From assembly GCF_000725625.1 (NCBI RefSeq), contig NZ_JOHS01000014.1, forward strand, positions 124,001-188,000: a DNA stretch of 64,000 nucleotides. The letters are read 5' to 3'. Both the position numbers and the translations under genes were made by a program. Below are positions 8,521-17,538 of the stretch, one piece after another. The stretch's first letter is position 1, and every line of letters starts with the position of its first letter. The notes beneath the pieces are model-generated. The model ran no database searches. It had not been told where the DNA came from and saw only the letters and a program-made list of their open reading frames with translations. Source of the stretch: Streptomyces sp. NRRL F-6676. GTDB lineage: Bacteria > Actinomycetota > Actinomycetes > Streptomycetales > Streptomycetaceae.

Positions 8521-8988
8521 ATGGCTGGTATCCAGGAGCACCCCGGTGAGCGCGCGGCCGGGGATCCCATCAAGTTGCTCGGCATCCGTGACACGCCGCT
8601 CTCCGTCGACGAGGTCTTCCGGGCCGTGGGGGACGACGCCGCCGGAGGCACCGCGCTGTTCGTCGGCACCGTGCGCGACCACGACGGCGGGGCCGACGTC
8701 GACGCCCTGTCGTACTCGAGCCATCCGAGCGCCGAGGCCGAGCTGCGGCGCGTGGCCGAGAAGGTCGTCGCCGACTACCCCGTGCGCGCGCTGGCCGCGG
8801 TCCACCGGGTGGGGGACCTGACCGTCGGCGACCTCGCCGTCGTCGTCGCCGTGGCCTGCCCGCACCGCGGCGAGGCGTTCGAGGCGTGCCGGAAGCTGAT
8901 CGACGACCTCAAGCACGAGGTGCCCATCTGGAAGCACCAGACGTTCTCCGACGGGACGGAGGAGTGGGTGGGCGCCGACGCCTGCTGA
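8521..8988 (+). CDS. moaE: molybdopterin synthase catalytic subunit MoaE
   Basis: A 155-residue protein matching MoaE along its length: LFVGTVRDHDGG (substrate-binding Arg), LSYSSHPSAEAELRRVAEKV, VHRVGDLTVGDLAVVVAVACPHRGEAFEACRKLIDDLK, and the catalytic KHEVPIWKHQTF segment with the two conserved lysines. MoaE, with the thiocarboxylated carrier MoaD, inserts the dithiolene sulfurs of molybdopterin. No moaD or moaA lies in the window. The ATG at 8521 is preferred because the core begins soon after; an in-frame ATG at 8512 is possible, and a run of six G (8514-8519) sits between the two. Confidence 0.93.
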   Translation: MAGIQEHPGERAAGDPIKLLGIRDTPLSVDEVFRAVGDDAAGGTALFVGTVRDHDGGADVDALSYSSHPSAEAELRRVAEKVVADYPVRALAAVHRVGDLTVGDLAVVVAVACPHRGEAFEACRKLIDDLKHEVPIWKHQTFSDGTEEWVGADAC

Positions 8989-9142
8989 TCCGCCGCCCCG
9001 GCGCGCGTGCCCGCCGCTCCCGCGACACGCGCCGGCCGCCCGCTCCGGCCGCGTGACCCACCCCCTGGCGTGCGCGTTAGCATGCGGATGATTAATCTGT
9101 TGATCAGTCAGTCGCGGACGCTCAAGGGGTTGGGAGGTCGGC

Positions 9143-9307
9143 ATGGCGGCGCTCGCCTGGTTGCTGATTCCGTTCGTTGCCGCGATCGGTGCCGGACTGT
9201 GGGGCGGATGGGCCGGCCGGAACCGCAAGACCATCGGTGACGGTTCCGAACTCGCCGGATACGCCCGCTTCCGCGAGGCCATGGAGAAGCCCCGCACCGG
9301 GGTCTGA
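9143..9307 (+). CDS. small single-span membrane protein, 54 aa
   Basis: This short ORF has an excellent ribosome site (GGGAGG, 5 nt before ATG). It encodes a hydrophobic segment MAALAWLLIPFVAAIGAGLW followed by GGWAGRNRK and a polar C-terminus with FREAMEK. The pattern (one N-terminal helix, Gly-Gly-Trp turn, basic residues) fits a small inner-membrane protein with a cytoplasmic tail. It lies directly upstream of the YlbL-type protease gene, in the same direction, 144 bp away. No function is recognised. Codon usage matches its neighbours, which supports a real gene. Confidence 0.7.
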   Translation: MAALAWLLIPFVAAIGAGLWGGWAGRNRKTIGDGSELAGYARFREAMEKPRTGV

Positions 9308-9344
9308 GGCCCCGCGGCGCACGGCCGGGCCCGCCGGCGTCCTC

Positions 9345-9362
9345 AGGGGCGTCGGCGCCCCT
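9345..9362 (+). terminator. possible terminator after the 54-aa gene
   Basis: Seven-base arms AGGGGCG and CGCCCCT flank a TCGG loop, 38 nt after the small gene's stop. There is no T-run, as is usual in Streptomyces. Confidence 0.4.
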
Positions 9363-9451
9363 CGCGCCCCGGAAAGGGAGCCGGCGCCCCTCTCGCCCCG
9401 GACGGACGGCCCCGACGGTGCGCCTACAGGTCCGTCCCGTACTGTCGTTCC

Positions 9452-10549
9452 ATGCCACGCCGCACCGCGACGATGCTCGCCTCCACCTTGATGCTGATCG
9501 CACTCCTGTGCGCGGGGGTGTTCATCAAAGTGCCGTACGCGGAGATGTCCCCGGGGCCGACGGTGAACACGCTCGGCGACCACGACGGCGAGCCGGTGCT
9601 ACAGATCTCCGGGCACAAGACCTACGGGACGAGCGGTCATCTCAACATGACCACCGTCCGGGTCACCAGTGCCGACTACAAGATGAACCTCGTGGAGGCC
9701 GTCTACGGGTGGCTCGCGCACGACGACAAGGTCGTCCCGCACGACACGCTCTACCCCGACGGCAAGACGGAGGAGCAGTCCACCCAGGAGAACGCCGAGG
9801 AGTTCAGCCAGTCCCAGGAGAGCGCCAAGGTGGCCGCCCTCAAGGAGCTCGGTGTCCCCGTCGAGTCCTGGGTGATCGTCTCGACCGTCCTCAAGGACTC
9901 CCCGGCCGAGGGCAGGCTGCACGCCGGTGACGTGATCAAGGCCGTCGACGGCACGGCGGTGAAGGCCCCCGACGACGTCGCCGACCTGGTCACCAAGCAC
10001 AAGCCCGGCGAGAAGGTCTCCTTCACCATCGTCCCCGCCAAGGAGCAGGCCGCCGCCGAGAAGGAGCACCGGAAGGCGACGAAGACGGAGAAGGTGACGA
10101 TCACCACCGCCGCGTCCGACGACACGGGCGCCGAGCGCGCCATCGTCGGGATCTCCGCCGGAACCGATCACACGTTCCCGTTCTCCATCGACATCAAGCT
10201 CGCCGACGTCGGCGGACCGAGCGCCGGTCTGATGTTCGCCCTCGGCATCTACGACAAGCTCACCCCCGGCAGCCTGACCGGCGGCACGTTCGTGGCGGGC
10301 ACCGGGACGATCGACGACGCGGGCAAGGTGGGCCCCATCGGCGGCGTGGAGATGAAGACCGTCGGAGCGCGCGACAAGGGCGCCCGCTACTTCCTGACGC
10401 CCAAGGACAACTGCGCCGCCGCCGCGGAGGACACCCCCGACGGGCTCACGCTCGTCAGGGTGAACACCATCGGCGACGCCCTCGACGCCCTGAAGGACAT
10501 CCGCGGCGGCCACACCGACGACCTGCCGAAGTGCACCACCAAGGGATGA
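9452..10549 (+). CDS. YlbL-type PDZ and Lon-like (S16) membrane-anchored serine protease
   Basis: A 365-residue protein. An N-terminal anchor (TMLASTLMLIALLCAGVFI, residues 7-25) is followed by a Y-x-EMSPGPT motif conserved in this family. A PDZ domain (about 135-205: STVLKDSPAEGRLHAGDVIKAVDG) precedes a Lon-type proteolytic domain. The Ser is in GGPSAGLMFAL and the Lys in GGVEMKTVGA, the Ser-Lys dyad of S16 peptidases. In Bacillus, YlbL relatives degrade a cell-division inhibitor after DNA damage; the target here is unknown. The C-terminus is soluble and should face the outside of the membrane. The ATG at 9452 is the only start upstream of the anchor. Confidence 0.88.
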   Translation: MPRRTATMLASTLMLIALLCAGVFIKVPYAEMSPGPTVNTLGDHDGEPVLQISGHKTYGTSGHLNMTTVRVTSADYKMNLVEAVYGWLAHDDKVVPHDTLYPDGKTEEQSTQENAEEFSQSQESAKVAALKELGVPVESWVIVSTVLKDSPAEGRLHAGDVIKAVDGTAVKAPDDVADLVTKHKPGEKVSFTIVPAKEQAAAEKEHRKATKTEKVTITTAASDDTGAERAIVGISAGTDHTFPFSIDIKLADVGGPSAGLMFALGIYDKLTPGSLTGGTFVAGTGTIDDAGKVGPIGGVEMKTVGARDKGARYFLTPKDNCAAAAEDTPDGLTLVRVNTIGDALDALKDIRGGHTDDLPKCTTKG

Positions 10550-10569
10550 GCGCCGGCGGACGGTGACGG

Positions 10570-10599
10570 CCGGCACGCGCGTGCGCACGCGCGTGCCGG
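10570..10599. terminator. perfect 30-bp palindrome, bidirectional terminator
   Basis: CCGGCACGCGCGTGC and its exact reverse complement abut with no spacer, in the 79-bp gap between two convergent genes. RNA from either strand would form a hairpin of about 13 bp with a GCGC-type loop. Past single G/G mismatches at the ends the flanks pair for two more bases. Confidence 0.7.
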
Positions 10600-10628
10600 G
10601 CGGGAACGCCTCCGGGGAAGACCGGGCG

Positions 10629-11174
10629 TCAGTCCTCGAACGTCGACGCCAGCGCCTCCGCGAGACCCGGCACCAGGTCCGCCCCGGTGAGCACCTCCGA
10701 GGGCGCGTCCTTCTCGCGCAGCCGCAGCGCGGACTCACGGGTGCCGTCCCGCAGCACGGCGACCGTCATGCGCACCTCCTGCCGGTCCGGGTGCTCGGCG
10801 ACCCACTGGTTCAGCCGGGCCTCGTCCAGATCGCCGGGGACCGCGGCCTCGGCCGACGGCGGCAGCATCAGGCGCTCCACCGTGAGCGCGCAGCCGGCCA
10901 CCGCGTCGGGCCAGGCGATGGTGCCGAGGAACTCGTCCAGCGGCCGGTCCGCGGAGATCTCCTCCTGTTCGATGGGGGTGAGAGCGGTGGTGGCCGCGAG
11001 TTCGTCGTCCAGGCCGAGCTGGGCCGCGAGGGAGGGTTCCTGGGCCCGCAGCCGGGCGGTGTCGACGAGGGCGAAGAGGCGAGCGGGCTGGTCCCAGCCG
11101 AGGCCCGAGGCGTACTCGTCGATCTCGAGTACGGCCCGGGTGAGGGGGTTCGCTGCCATGGGAGTGTTGGACAT
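10629..11174 (-). CDS. PPA1309-family protein
   Basis: A 181-residue protein (MSNTPMAANPLTRAVLEID). It matches the actinobacterial PPA1309 family: EYASGLGWDQPARLFALVDTA near the N-terminus, DRPLDEFLGTIAWPDAVAGCALTVERLMLPP in the middle and a LREKDAPSEVLTGADLVPGLAEAL tail. No catalytic motif, signal or membrane segment is seen, and the function is unknown. The ATG at 11174 is favoured because GAGGA lies 8-9 nt upstream; the GTG at 11180 would be too close to it. It diverges from the UPF0182 gene, so the two share a 172-bp control region. Confidence 0.82.
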   Translation of the reverse strand: MSNTPMAANPLTRAVLEIDEYASGLGWDQPARLFALVDTARLRAQEPSLAAQLGLDDELAATTALTPIEQEEISADRPLDEFLGTIAWPDAVAGCALTVERLMLPPSAEAAVPGDLDEARLNQWVAEHPDRQEVRMTVAVLRDGTRESALRLREKDAPSEVLTGADLVPGLAEALASTFED

Positions 11175-11207
11175 GGTCACAATCCTCTCTCGTTAATCCC
11201 CGGATCC

Positions 11208-11235
11208 GGGAACCGGTTAAAGCATGAGTAAGTTG
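11208..11235 (+). promoter_or_regulatory. predicted sigma-R-type promoter of the UPF0182 gene
   Basis: GGGAAC (11208-11213) and GTTG (11232-11235) are separated by exactly 18 nt. This is the spacing and sequence of the sigma-R consensus (GGGAAT-N18-GTTG) apart from the last base of the -35, and it matches the sigR promoter at 26930. It lies about 110 nt upstream of the gene start. GGAAC -35 boxes also serve other ECF sigma factors, so the sigma-R assignment is probable, not proven. Confidence 0.55.
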
Positions 11236-11346
11236 CATAGGTGAGGCCCCGCGATCTCGGGAGACGACCGGGGCCGGCCGACGGGGGTCCGCGCGCACGA
11301 CAGAGGCGGGGGCCGACCGACCAACAGCGACTTCGAGGTGCACACC

Positions 11347-14300
11347 TTGGCTTTCCAGATGCCGGACCGCGGCGGAGGCCCGACGGGGCCACGGATCAGA
11401 GTGGGCCGCCCGTCCCGGCGTGTCCGGACCCTGCTGATGACGCTCGGCGTCCTGGCCGTCCTCGGCATGGCGTTCACCATGTTCGCCGGGTTCTGGACGG
11501 ACTGGCTGTGGTACCGGTCGGTGCACTACTCGTCGGTGTTCACCACCACGCTGTGGACCAAGATCGGCCTCTTCTTCGTCTTCGGCCTCCTGATGGCGAT
11601 CGCGGTCGGCGTCAACATCTGGCTCGCCCACCGGCTCCGCCCGCCGCTGAGCGCCATGTCGGCGGAGCAGCAGAGCCTGGACCGCTACCGCATGGGCATC
11701 GCCCCGTACAAGAAGTGGCTGCTGCTCGGCATCACCGCCCTGGTCGGCCTGATCGCCGGCGCCTCCGCGGCCGGCCAGTGGCGCACCTGGCTGATGTGGG
11801 TCAACGGCGTGCCGTTCCACCAGAAGGACCCCCAGTTCCATCTGGACGTCTCCTTCTACGCCTTCGACCTGCCCTGGTACCGCTTCCTGCTCGGCTTCGG
11901 CTTCGCCGCCGCCGTGCTCTCCCTGATCGCCGCCGCGCTCACCCACTACCTCTACGGCGGCCTGCGGGTCACCAGCCCCGGGGCGCACGCCACGGCCGCC
12001 GCGACCGGCCACCTCTCGGTGCTGCTCGGCGTCTTCGTGGCCCTCAAGGCGGTCGCCTACTGGCTCGACCGGTACGGCCTCGCGGTCAAGTCCAGTGACT
12101 TCAAGGCCACCGGCAACTGGACCGGCCTGAGGTACGTCGACGCCAACGCCTATCTGCCGGCCAAGACGATCCTGTTCTGCATCGCCGTCATCTGCGCGCT
12201 GCTGTTCTTCGCCACCCTGTGGCGGCGCACCTGGCAGCTGCCCGTCATCGGCTTCGGCCTGATGGTGCTCTCCGCCATCCTCATCGGCGGCCTCTACCCG
12301 GCGATCGTGCAGAAGTTCCAGGTCCAGCCGAACGAGCAGGCCAAGGAAGCGCCCTACGTCGCCAAGAACATCAAGGCGACGCGTGAGGCGTACGGCATCG
12401 ACGACGCCGAGGTCTCCGAGTACGCGGGCAAGGGCAAGAACAGTGACGGCGACCAGCTCCGCGAGGACGCCGACGCCGCCGCGAGCCTGCGGGTGCTGGA
12501 CCCCAACATCGTCTCGCCGACGTTCCAGCAGATGCAGCAGGTCAAGAACTACTACGCCTTCCCGACCAACCTGGACGTCGACCGCTACACCGGCAAGGAC
12601 GGCAAGGAACAGGACACGGTCGTCGGTCTGCGGGAGCTGAACCTCGACGGCATCCCGAAGAACAACTGGATCAACGACCACTTCCGTTACACCCACGGCT
12701 ACGGCGTGGTCGCCGCCAAGGGCACGACCGCCGACAGCAACGGCCAGCCGGTGTACACCGAGTCCGGCCTGCCCTCCACCGGTGACCTGCCGACGCACGA
12801 ACAGCGGGTCTACTACGGCGAGAAGACCACCACGTACTCGATCGTCGGCGGTCCCCAGAAGGAGATCGACTACTCCGACGACAAGGGCGAGAAGGCCTAC
12901 ACCTACAAGGGCGACAGCGGCGTCAGCCTCTCCAACCCGATCAACCGGGCCGCGTACGCGGTGGCGTTCAGCGAACCGCAGATGCTGTACTCCGGGGCCA
13001 TCGGCGACGGCTCGCGCATCCTGTACAACCGCACGCCCAAGGAACGCGTCGAGGCCGTGGCCCCCTGGCTGACGATCGACGGCGACGCCTACCCGGCGGT
13101 GGTCGACGGCAAGATCCAGTGGATCGTCGACGCCTACACCACCACCAACGGCTATCCGTACGCCTCCCGCACCACTCTGGGCGACACGACGGCGGACTCG
13201 CTCACCGCGGCCAACAACCAGCGGGCGGTGGTGGCCCAGCAGAACCGGGTCAACTACATCCGCAACTCGGTCAAGGCGACGGTCGACGCGTACAGCGGCG
13301 AGGTCAAGCTCTACCAGTGGGACACGAAGGACCCCGTCCTCAAGACGTGGATGAAGGCCTTCCCGAACACGGTGCAGCCGAAGAAGGAGATCTCCTCCGA
13401 CCTGATGGCCCATCTCCGCTACCCGCAGGACCTGTTCAAGGTCCAGCGGGAACTGCTCACCCGCTACCACGTGAAGGACGCCCAGACGTTCCTCAGCGGC
13501 AGCGAGGTGTGGCAGGTGCCGAACGACCCGACCAACAAGTCGGGCGACGCGGTGCCGCCGTACTACCTGAGCATGAAGATGCCGGACCAGCAGTCGCAGG
13601 CGTTCTCGCTGACGACGACGTTCACGCCCAACGGGCGGGACAACCTCAGCGCCTTCATGGCGGTCGACTCCGAAGCAGGGACGAAGGACTACGGCAGGAT
13701 CAGAATCCTGCAACTGACGAGTGCGACGGCCGACGGCCCCAAACAGGTGCAGAGCCAGTTCAACTCGAACTCCCAGGAGAACATCACCGAGTTCATCAGA
13801 CAGGTGAGAAACGGTGACTCGGAGATCGAGTACGGCAACCTCCTGACGGTCCCGCTCGACGGGGGACTGCTCTACGTGGAGCCGGTCTACGTACGCGGTG
13901 GCGGACTGAAGCTGCCACTGCTGCGCAAGGTGCTGATGACCTACAACGGCAGAACGGCCTTCGAGAACACGCTGGACGAGGCGCTGGACAAACTCTTCGC
14001 CACCGACGGCTCGACGACCAAGCCGCCGGACTCCGACCAGGACACCACCACACCACCAGCGACCAGCAACCCGACGGTCAAGGAAGCGCTCAGCGACGCC
14101 CAGAAGGCCTTCACCGCCGGCCAGGAAGCCCTCAAGAAGGGCGACTGGGAGGCGTACGGCAAGGCGCAGCAGGACCTCCAGGACGCGCTGAAGAAGGCGG
14201 AGGACGCGCAGTCCGCGGCCGCCAAGAGCGGCTCGGGCGGCAGCAAGAGCAGTGCCGGCAAGAGCGGTGACAGCAAGAACGGCGACAACGGCGACACCAA

Positions 14301-14382
14301 GGAGAGCGACAAGAGCAGCAGCGACAGCAAGGACGGCGACGGCGCGAGCAGCGACAAGAGCGCGAGCTCGGCCGACGGCTGA
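11347..14382 (+). CDS. UPF0182 family large membrane protein
   Basis: A 1011-residue protein. The N-terminal third has about seven membrane helices ([136 protein letters not shown]). A large extracytoplasmic domain follows ([37 protein letters not shown]), typical of UPF0182. The last 90 residues are a Lys/Ser/Asp/Gly-rich disordered tail. The function of the family is unknown. TTG at 11347 is chosen because GAGGTG lies 6 nt upstream; the GTG at 11338 would overlap that site. A sigma-R-like promoter precedes the gene. Confidence 0.9.
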   Translation: MAFQMPDRGGGPTGPRIRVGRPSRRVRTLLMTLGVLAVLGMAFTMFAGFWTDWLWYRSVHYSSVFTTTLWTKIGLFFVFGLLMAIAVGVNIWLAHRLRPPLSAMSAEQQSLDRYRMGIAPYKKWLLLGITALVGLIAGASAAGQWRTWLMWVNGVPFHQKDPQFHLDVSFYAFDLPWYRFLLGFGFAAAVLSLIAAALTHYLYGGLRVTSPGAHATAAATGHLSVLLGVFVALKAVAYWLDRYGLAVKSSDFKATGNWTGLRYVDANAYLPAKTILFCIAVICALLFFATLWRRTWQLPVIGFGLMVLSAILIGGLYPAIVQKFQVQPNEQAKEAPYVAKNIKATREAYGIDDAEVSEYAGKGKNSDGDQLREDADAAASLRVLDPNIVSPTFQQMQQVKNYYAFPTNLDVDRYTGKDGKEQDTVVGLRELNLDGIPKNNWINDHFRYTHGYGVVAAKGTTADSNGQPVYTESGLPSTGDLPTHEQRVYYGEKTTTYSIVGGPQKEIDYSDDKGEKAYTYKGDSGVSLSNPINRAAYAVAFSEPQMLYSGAIGDGSRILYNRTPKERVEAVAPWLTIDGDAYPAVVDGKIQWIVDAYTTTNGYPYASRTTLGDTTADSLTAANNQRAVVAQQNRVNYIRNSVKATVDAYSGEVKLYQWDTKDPVLKTWMKAFPNTVQPKKEISSDLMAHLRYPQDLFKVQRELLTRYHVKDAQTFLSGSEVWQVPNDPTNKSGDAVPPYYLSMKMPDQQSQAFSLTTTFTPNGRDNLSAFMAVDSEAGTKDYGRIRILQLTSATADGPKQVQSQFNSNSQENITEFIRQVRNGDSEIEYGNLLTVPLDGGLLYVEPVYVRGGGLKLPLLRKVLMTYNGRTAFENTLDEALDKLFATDGSTTKPPDSDQDTTTPPATSNPTVKEALSDAQKAFTAGQEALKKGDWEAYGKAQQDLQDALKKAEDAQSAAAKSGSGGSKSSAGKSGDSKNGDNGDTKESDKSSSDSKDGDGASSDKSASSADG

Positions 14383-14423
14383 TCCGACGCCCCCCGCGCC
14401 GTGATACTGTGAACTCACAACGG

Positions 14424-14497
14424 CGCGGGGTGGAGCAGCTCGGTAGCTCGCTGGGCTCATAACCCAGAGGTCGCAGGTTCAAATCCTGTCCCCGCTA
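14424..14497 (+). tRNA. initiator tRNA-fMet (anticodon CAT), copy 1
   Basis: This is a full cloverleaf of 74 nt without encoded CCA. The acceptor is CGCGGGG paired with CCCCGC, leaving a C1 x T72 mismatch. The anticodon stem CTGGG/CCCAG encloses CTCATAA, giving three consecutive G:C pairs next to the loop, and the T-arm is GCAGGTTCAAATCCTGT. The unpaired position 1-72 and the GGG/CCC stem are hallmarks of bacterial initiator tRNA. An identical copy lies at 16827. Confidence 0.95.
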
Positions 14498-14504
14498 CTG
14501 ATGA

Positions 14505-14538
14505 CGAAGGCCCGGATCCTCAAGGATCCGGGCCTTCG
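14505..14538 (+). terminator. terminator of tRNA-fMet copy 1
   Basis: A 15-bp perfect stem (CGAAGGCCCGGATCC / GGATCCGGGCCTTCG) with a TCAA loop, starting 8 nt after the tRNA. Confidence 0.8.
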
Positions 14539-14792
14539 TGTGCGTTGACCGCATTCCCGCGCCTCGGCGCGGCCGTCACCTCTGACCTGCGGAACGCCAC
14601 CTTCCGGTGAGTGTGGTTCCTCTCCTCTGACACCTGCGAACGCGTGTGCCGACGTGCGCAGCAGCCGTGCTGTGCCGGGGAGTTGGGCGCGCTGTGTTTG
14701 ACTTGTCTCTCTGTGGGCATGTCGACAAAACGCTGTAGTGACCTCACTGGCTGCGGTATACCAGGTGTACCCAGGTTGCAGGTGGTGCGACG

Positions 14793-16736
14793 ATGGACGT
14801 TATGGGGGACAAGGCAACTCTGTTCGAGACAGGGCGGTTTGGGCGGCCTTCCGGGGCTTTCGGGGCTTCCGAGGTTTCTGACGTCTCCGGACGGGACGAG
14901 ACCACGGAGGTCGCCGAGGAGTTGGCGGAGGAGGCGCGCAGGCGCGCGGCGGCGGAGGCCGGCGACGTCGAGGCGATGAGCGTCCTCGGCAGCATGCTGC
15001 TGCGCCGCGGTGATCTCGACGGAGCCGAGCCCCAGCTGCGTGCCGCCACCGCCGCCGGTGACCGGGCCGCAGCCAACAACCTCGGGGTCCTGCTCCACCA
15101 GCGGGGCTACCCCGACGAGGCCGCAGGCTGGTGGCGCATCGCCGCCGTCGCCGGCTCCACCGCCGCCGCGCACGCGCTCGGACGGCACCACCGCGAGCGC
15201 GGTGACGAACCGGCGGCCGAGTACTGGCTGCGCCAGTCCGCCGAACAGGGACACATGCTCGGCGCCTACGCCCTCGCCGACCTGCTGGAACACCGCGGCG
15301 ACCCGGGCAGCGAGCACTGGATGCGCGTCGCCGCGCAGCGCGGCCACCGGGAGGCCGCCTACCGGCTGGCCCGGGCGCTGGACCGGGGCGCGGACGCGGC
15401 CGGGGACGGCCTGGGCATCGCGCCGAACGCCGGGGGCAGAGGGGGCGCGAGAGGCGCACCACCGGGCCCGCGGGGTACGGACGCACGCGCGGCGCGGACC
15501 AAGGGCGCCGACGGCGCCGGACCGGCGCCGCTCGACGAGGCCGAACAGTGGTACCGGCAGGCCGCCGCACGCGGCCACCGGCGGGCCGCGCTGCACCTCG
15601 GCGCGATCCTGGAGAAGCGCGGTCAGCTCAAGGAGGCGGGCCGCTGGTATCTGACGTCCGCCAAGGACGGCGAGGCGCGTGCCGCCTGCGCGCTCGGCTT
15701 CCTGCTGCGCGACGCCGGGGACACCGAGAGCGCCGCCGTGTGGTGGCTGCGGGCCGCCCAGGAGGGCGACGGCAACGCGGCCAACGCGCTGGGCGCGCTG
15801 CACGCCGAGCGCGGGGAGACGCAGACCGCCGAGCGGTGGTACCGGGCCGCCATGGACGCCGGTGACGTCAACGGCGCGTACAACCTGGGGCTGCTCTGCG
15901 CCGAGCAGGGGCGGACCGGGCCGGCCGAGCAGTGGTACCGGAGGGCCGCGTACGCCGGGCACCGGGAGGCGGCGAACGCGCTCGCCGTGCTGCTGCTCCA
16001 GGGCGGTGACGCGGCCGGGGCCGAGCCCTGGTTCTCCAAGGCGGCGGAGTCGGGCAGCGTGGACGCCGCGTTCAACCTGGGGATCCTCTACGCGGGGCGC
16101 GGCCAGGAGCGGGCCGCGCTCGGCTGGTACGAGCGGGCGGCGGCCGCCGGGCACACCGAGGCGGCGTTGCAGGTCGGGATGGCGCGGCTGCGGGACGGGG
16201 AGGAGCAGGAGGCCGAGCGGCATCTGCGCTGCGCCGCGGGGGGCGGCAGCGCGGAGGCGGCGTACCGGCTCGCCACGGTGCTCGACGCGCGCCGGCCGCC
16301 CGCGCCCGCGCACGAGCTGGGGGAGCCGGCGCGGGAGAAGAGCGAGTGCGAGGAGTGGTACGAGCGGGCCGCGTCCCAGGGGCACCGGCGCGCGCAGGTG
16401 CGGGTGGGGATGCTCGCGGCCGGGCGGGGCGAGGTCGTGGAGGCGGCGCGCTGGTACCGGCTCGCGGCGGAGGCCGGCTCGCGCAACGGCGCCTTCAACC
16501 TCGGCCTGCTGCTCGCCCGCGAGGGGAGCGAGCCGGAGGCGGCCCTGTGGTGGACGCGCGCCGCCGACGCGGGGCACGGACGCGCGGCGCTGCGGCTCGC
16601 GCTGGTGTACGCGCGGCGGGGCGAGCTGGCGGAGGGGCAGCGCTGGGCGGACCGGGCGGTGGAGCTGGGGCCGGGCGAGGTCGCGGAGCGGGCGGCGCGG
16701 TTGCGGGACGCGTTGCGGGAGGAGCTCTCGGCGTAG
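14793..16736 (+). CDS. Sel1/TPR-like repeat protein
   Basis: A 647-residue protein built from about 15 degenerate Sel1-like repeats of some 36 residues. Each carries a core like A...LG.LL..RGD...AE.W.R.AA..G...AA (for example AAHALGRHHRERGDEPAAEYWLRQSAEQGH and GAYNLGLLCAEQGRTGPAEQWYRRAA). Such alpha-solenoids act as protein-interaction scaffolds. A polar Gly/Ala-rich insertion (GIAPNAGGRGGARGAPPGPRGTDARAARTKGADGAG) interrupts the array around 210-250. No signal peptide is seen. The ATG at 14793 is chosen for AGGTGG 7 nt upstream. Two adjacent 8-mers, GGTATACC and GGTGTACC (14755-14771), precede the start and could be an operator. It lies between two identical initiator tRNA genes. Confidence 0.85.
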   Translation: MDVMGDKATLFETGRFGRPSGAFGASEVSDVSGRDETTEVAEELAEEARRRAAAEAGDVEAMSVLGSMLLRRGDLDGAEPQLRAATAAGDRAAANNLGVLLHQRGYPDEAAGWWRIAAVAGSTAAAHALGRHHRERGDEPAAEYWLRQSAEQGHMLGAYALADLLEHRGDPGSEHWMRVAAQRGHREAAYRLARALDRGADAAGDGLGIAPNAGGRGGARGAPPGPRGTDARAARTKGADGAGPAPLDEAEQWYRQAAARGHRRAALHLGAILEKRGQLKEAGRWYLTSAKDGEARAACALGFLLRDAGDTESAAVWWLRAAQEGDGNAANALGALHAERGETQTAERWYRAAMDAGDVNGAYNLGLLCAEQGRTGPAEQWYRRAAYAGHREAANALAVLLLQGGDAAGAEPWFSKAAESGSVDAAFNLGILYAGRGQERAALGWYERAAAAGHTEAALQVGMARLRDGEEQEAERHLRCAAGGGSAEAAYRLATVLDARRPPAPAHELGEPAREKSECEEWYERAASQGHRRAQVRVGMLAAGRGEVVEAARWYRLAAEAGSRNGAFNLGLLLAREGSEPEAALWWTRAADAGHGRAALRLALVYARRGELAEGQRWADRAVELGPGEVAERAARLRDALREELSA

Positions 16737-16826
16737 GGTCCGCCCCCTGGATTCCGCACGGCCGGGCCCCGGAAGGGGAGCGATTTGCTTCTGCTTTCCC
16801 TCGTGACGTAACGTTGTGTTCGTCGA

Positions 16827-16900
16827 CGCGGGGTGGAGCAGCTCGGTAGCTCGCTGGGCTCATAACCCAGAGGTCGCAGGTTCAAATCCTGTCCCCGCTA
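16827..16900 (+). tRNA. initiator tRNA-fMet (anticodon CAT), copy 2
   Basis: Identical over all 74 positions to the copy at 14424, with the same C1 x T72 mismatch, three G:C anticodon-stem pairs and CAT anticodon. The CTGA that follows does not encode CCA. Confidence 0.95.
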
Positions 16901-16907
16901 CTGAAGG

Positions 16908-16943
16908 CCGAAGGCCGGAATCCGTAAGGGTTCCGGCCTTCGG
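16908..16943 (+). terminator. terminator of tRNA-fMet copy 2
   Basis: A 16-bp stem (CCGAAGGCCGGAATCC / GGGTTCCGGCCTTCGG, one T-G wobble) with a GTAA loop, starting 8 nt after the tRNA. It resembles the terminator after copy 1 in its outer half only. Confidence 0.8.
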
Positions 16944-16977
16944 TGTGTTCAGGACCTTCGGTCTGTTCAAGTGTCCC

Positions 16978-17014
16978 GCCTGCGGAGTGTTCAGGTGGCC
17001 TGCGGAGTGTTCAG
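16978..17014. repeat. 17-bp direct repeat downstream of catR
   Basis: GCCTGCGGAGTGTTCAG occurs at 16978-16994 and 16998-17014, with a partial third GTGTTCAGGA just upstream (16944 region). It lies between the tRNA terminator and the convergent catR stop. Confidence 0.6.
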
Positions 17015-17058
17015 AAGGCCTGGCGGGCGTCCCGGCCTTGGCTCAGGCCGTCGTCGGC

Positions 17059-17478
17059 TCAGGCCTTCGTCGCGCAGTTCGGGCAGAGGCCGCGGTAGGT
17101 GACCTCGACGTCCGACACGGTGAAGCCGAACCGCTCCGAGTCGGGGAGGTCGGCCAGCGGATTGCCCGACGGGTGGACGTCGCGGATCGAGCCGCAGCCC
17201 GCGCACACCAGGTGGTGGTGGGGGCGGTGCGCGTTCGGGTCGTACCGCTTGGCGCGCTTGTCCGTGGCGACCTCGAGCACCTCGCCCAGCGAGACCAGCT
17301 CGCCGAGGGTGTTGTAGACCGTCGCCCGGGAGATCTCCGGCAGCTTCACCGCGGCACGCGCGTGCACCTCGTCGGCCGTCAGATGGACGTGCTCGCCGTC
17401 GAGGACCTCGGCCACCACGCGCCGCTGCGCGGTCATGCGCCATCCGCGTCCACGCAGACGTTCCAGTAGGTCACTCAT
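17059..17478 (-). CDS. catR: Fur-family peroxide-type regulator CatR
   Basis: A 139-residue Fur-family repressor. A winged helix (WRMTAQRRVVAEVLDGEHVHLTADEVHARA, ISRATVYNTLGELVSLGEVLEV) is followed by the metal region RPHHHLVCAGCGSIRDVHP and a C-terminal CPNC, giving two CxxC pairs for a structural zinc. The divergent catalase gene and a 7-1-7 palindrome in its promoter point to the peroxide sensor CatR, which represses catA in S. coelicolor until oxidised, rather than an iron Fur. The ATG at 17478 (MSDLLERLRGRG) is chosen because upstream frame sequence is non-homologous. Confidence 0.85.
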   Translation of the reverse strand: MSDLLERLRGRGWRMTAQRRVVAEVLDGEHVHLTADEVHARAAVKLPEISRATVYNTLGELVSLGEVLEVATDKRAKRYDPNAHRPHHHLVCAGCGSIRDVHPSGNPLADLPDSERFGFTVSDVEVTYRGLCPNCATKA

Positions 17479-17538
17479 GGTTTCCAGCCTAACAGCAAGG
17501 GTCCCAGATCCTGAACAGGTGTGATTCTGGAGCTCAAC

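Noticed and set aside
10735..14460. A 1241-codon open frame on the minus strand across the UPF0182 gene
   Set aside because: It is the antisense shadow of a high-GC gene: low-complexity Arg/Val/Gly/Glu-rich translation, no family motifs, no ribosome site. The plus-strand protein has clear helices and domains.
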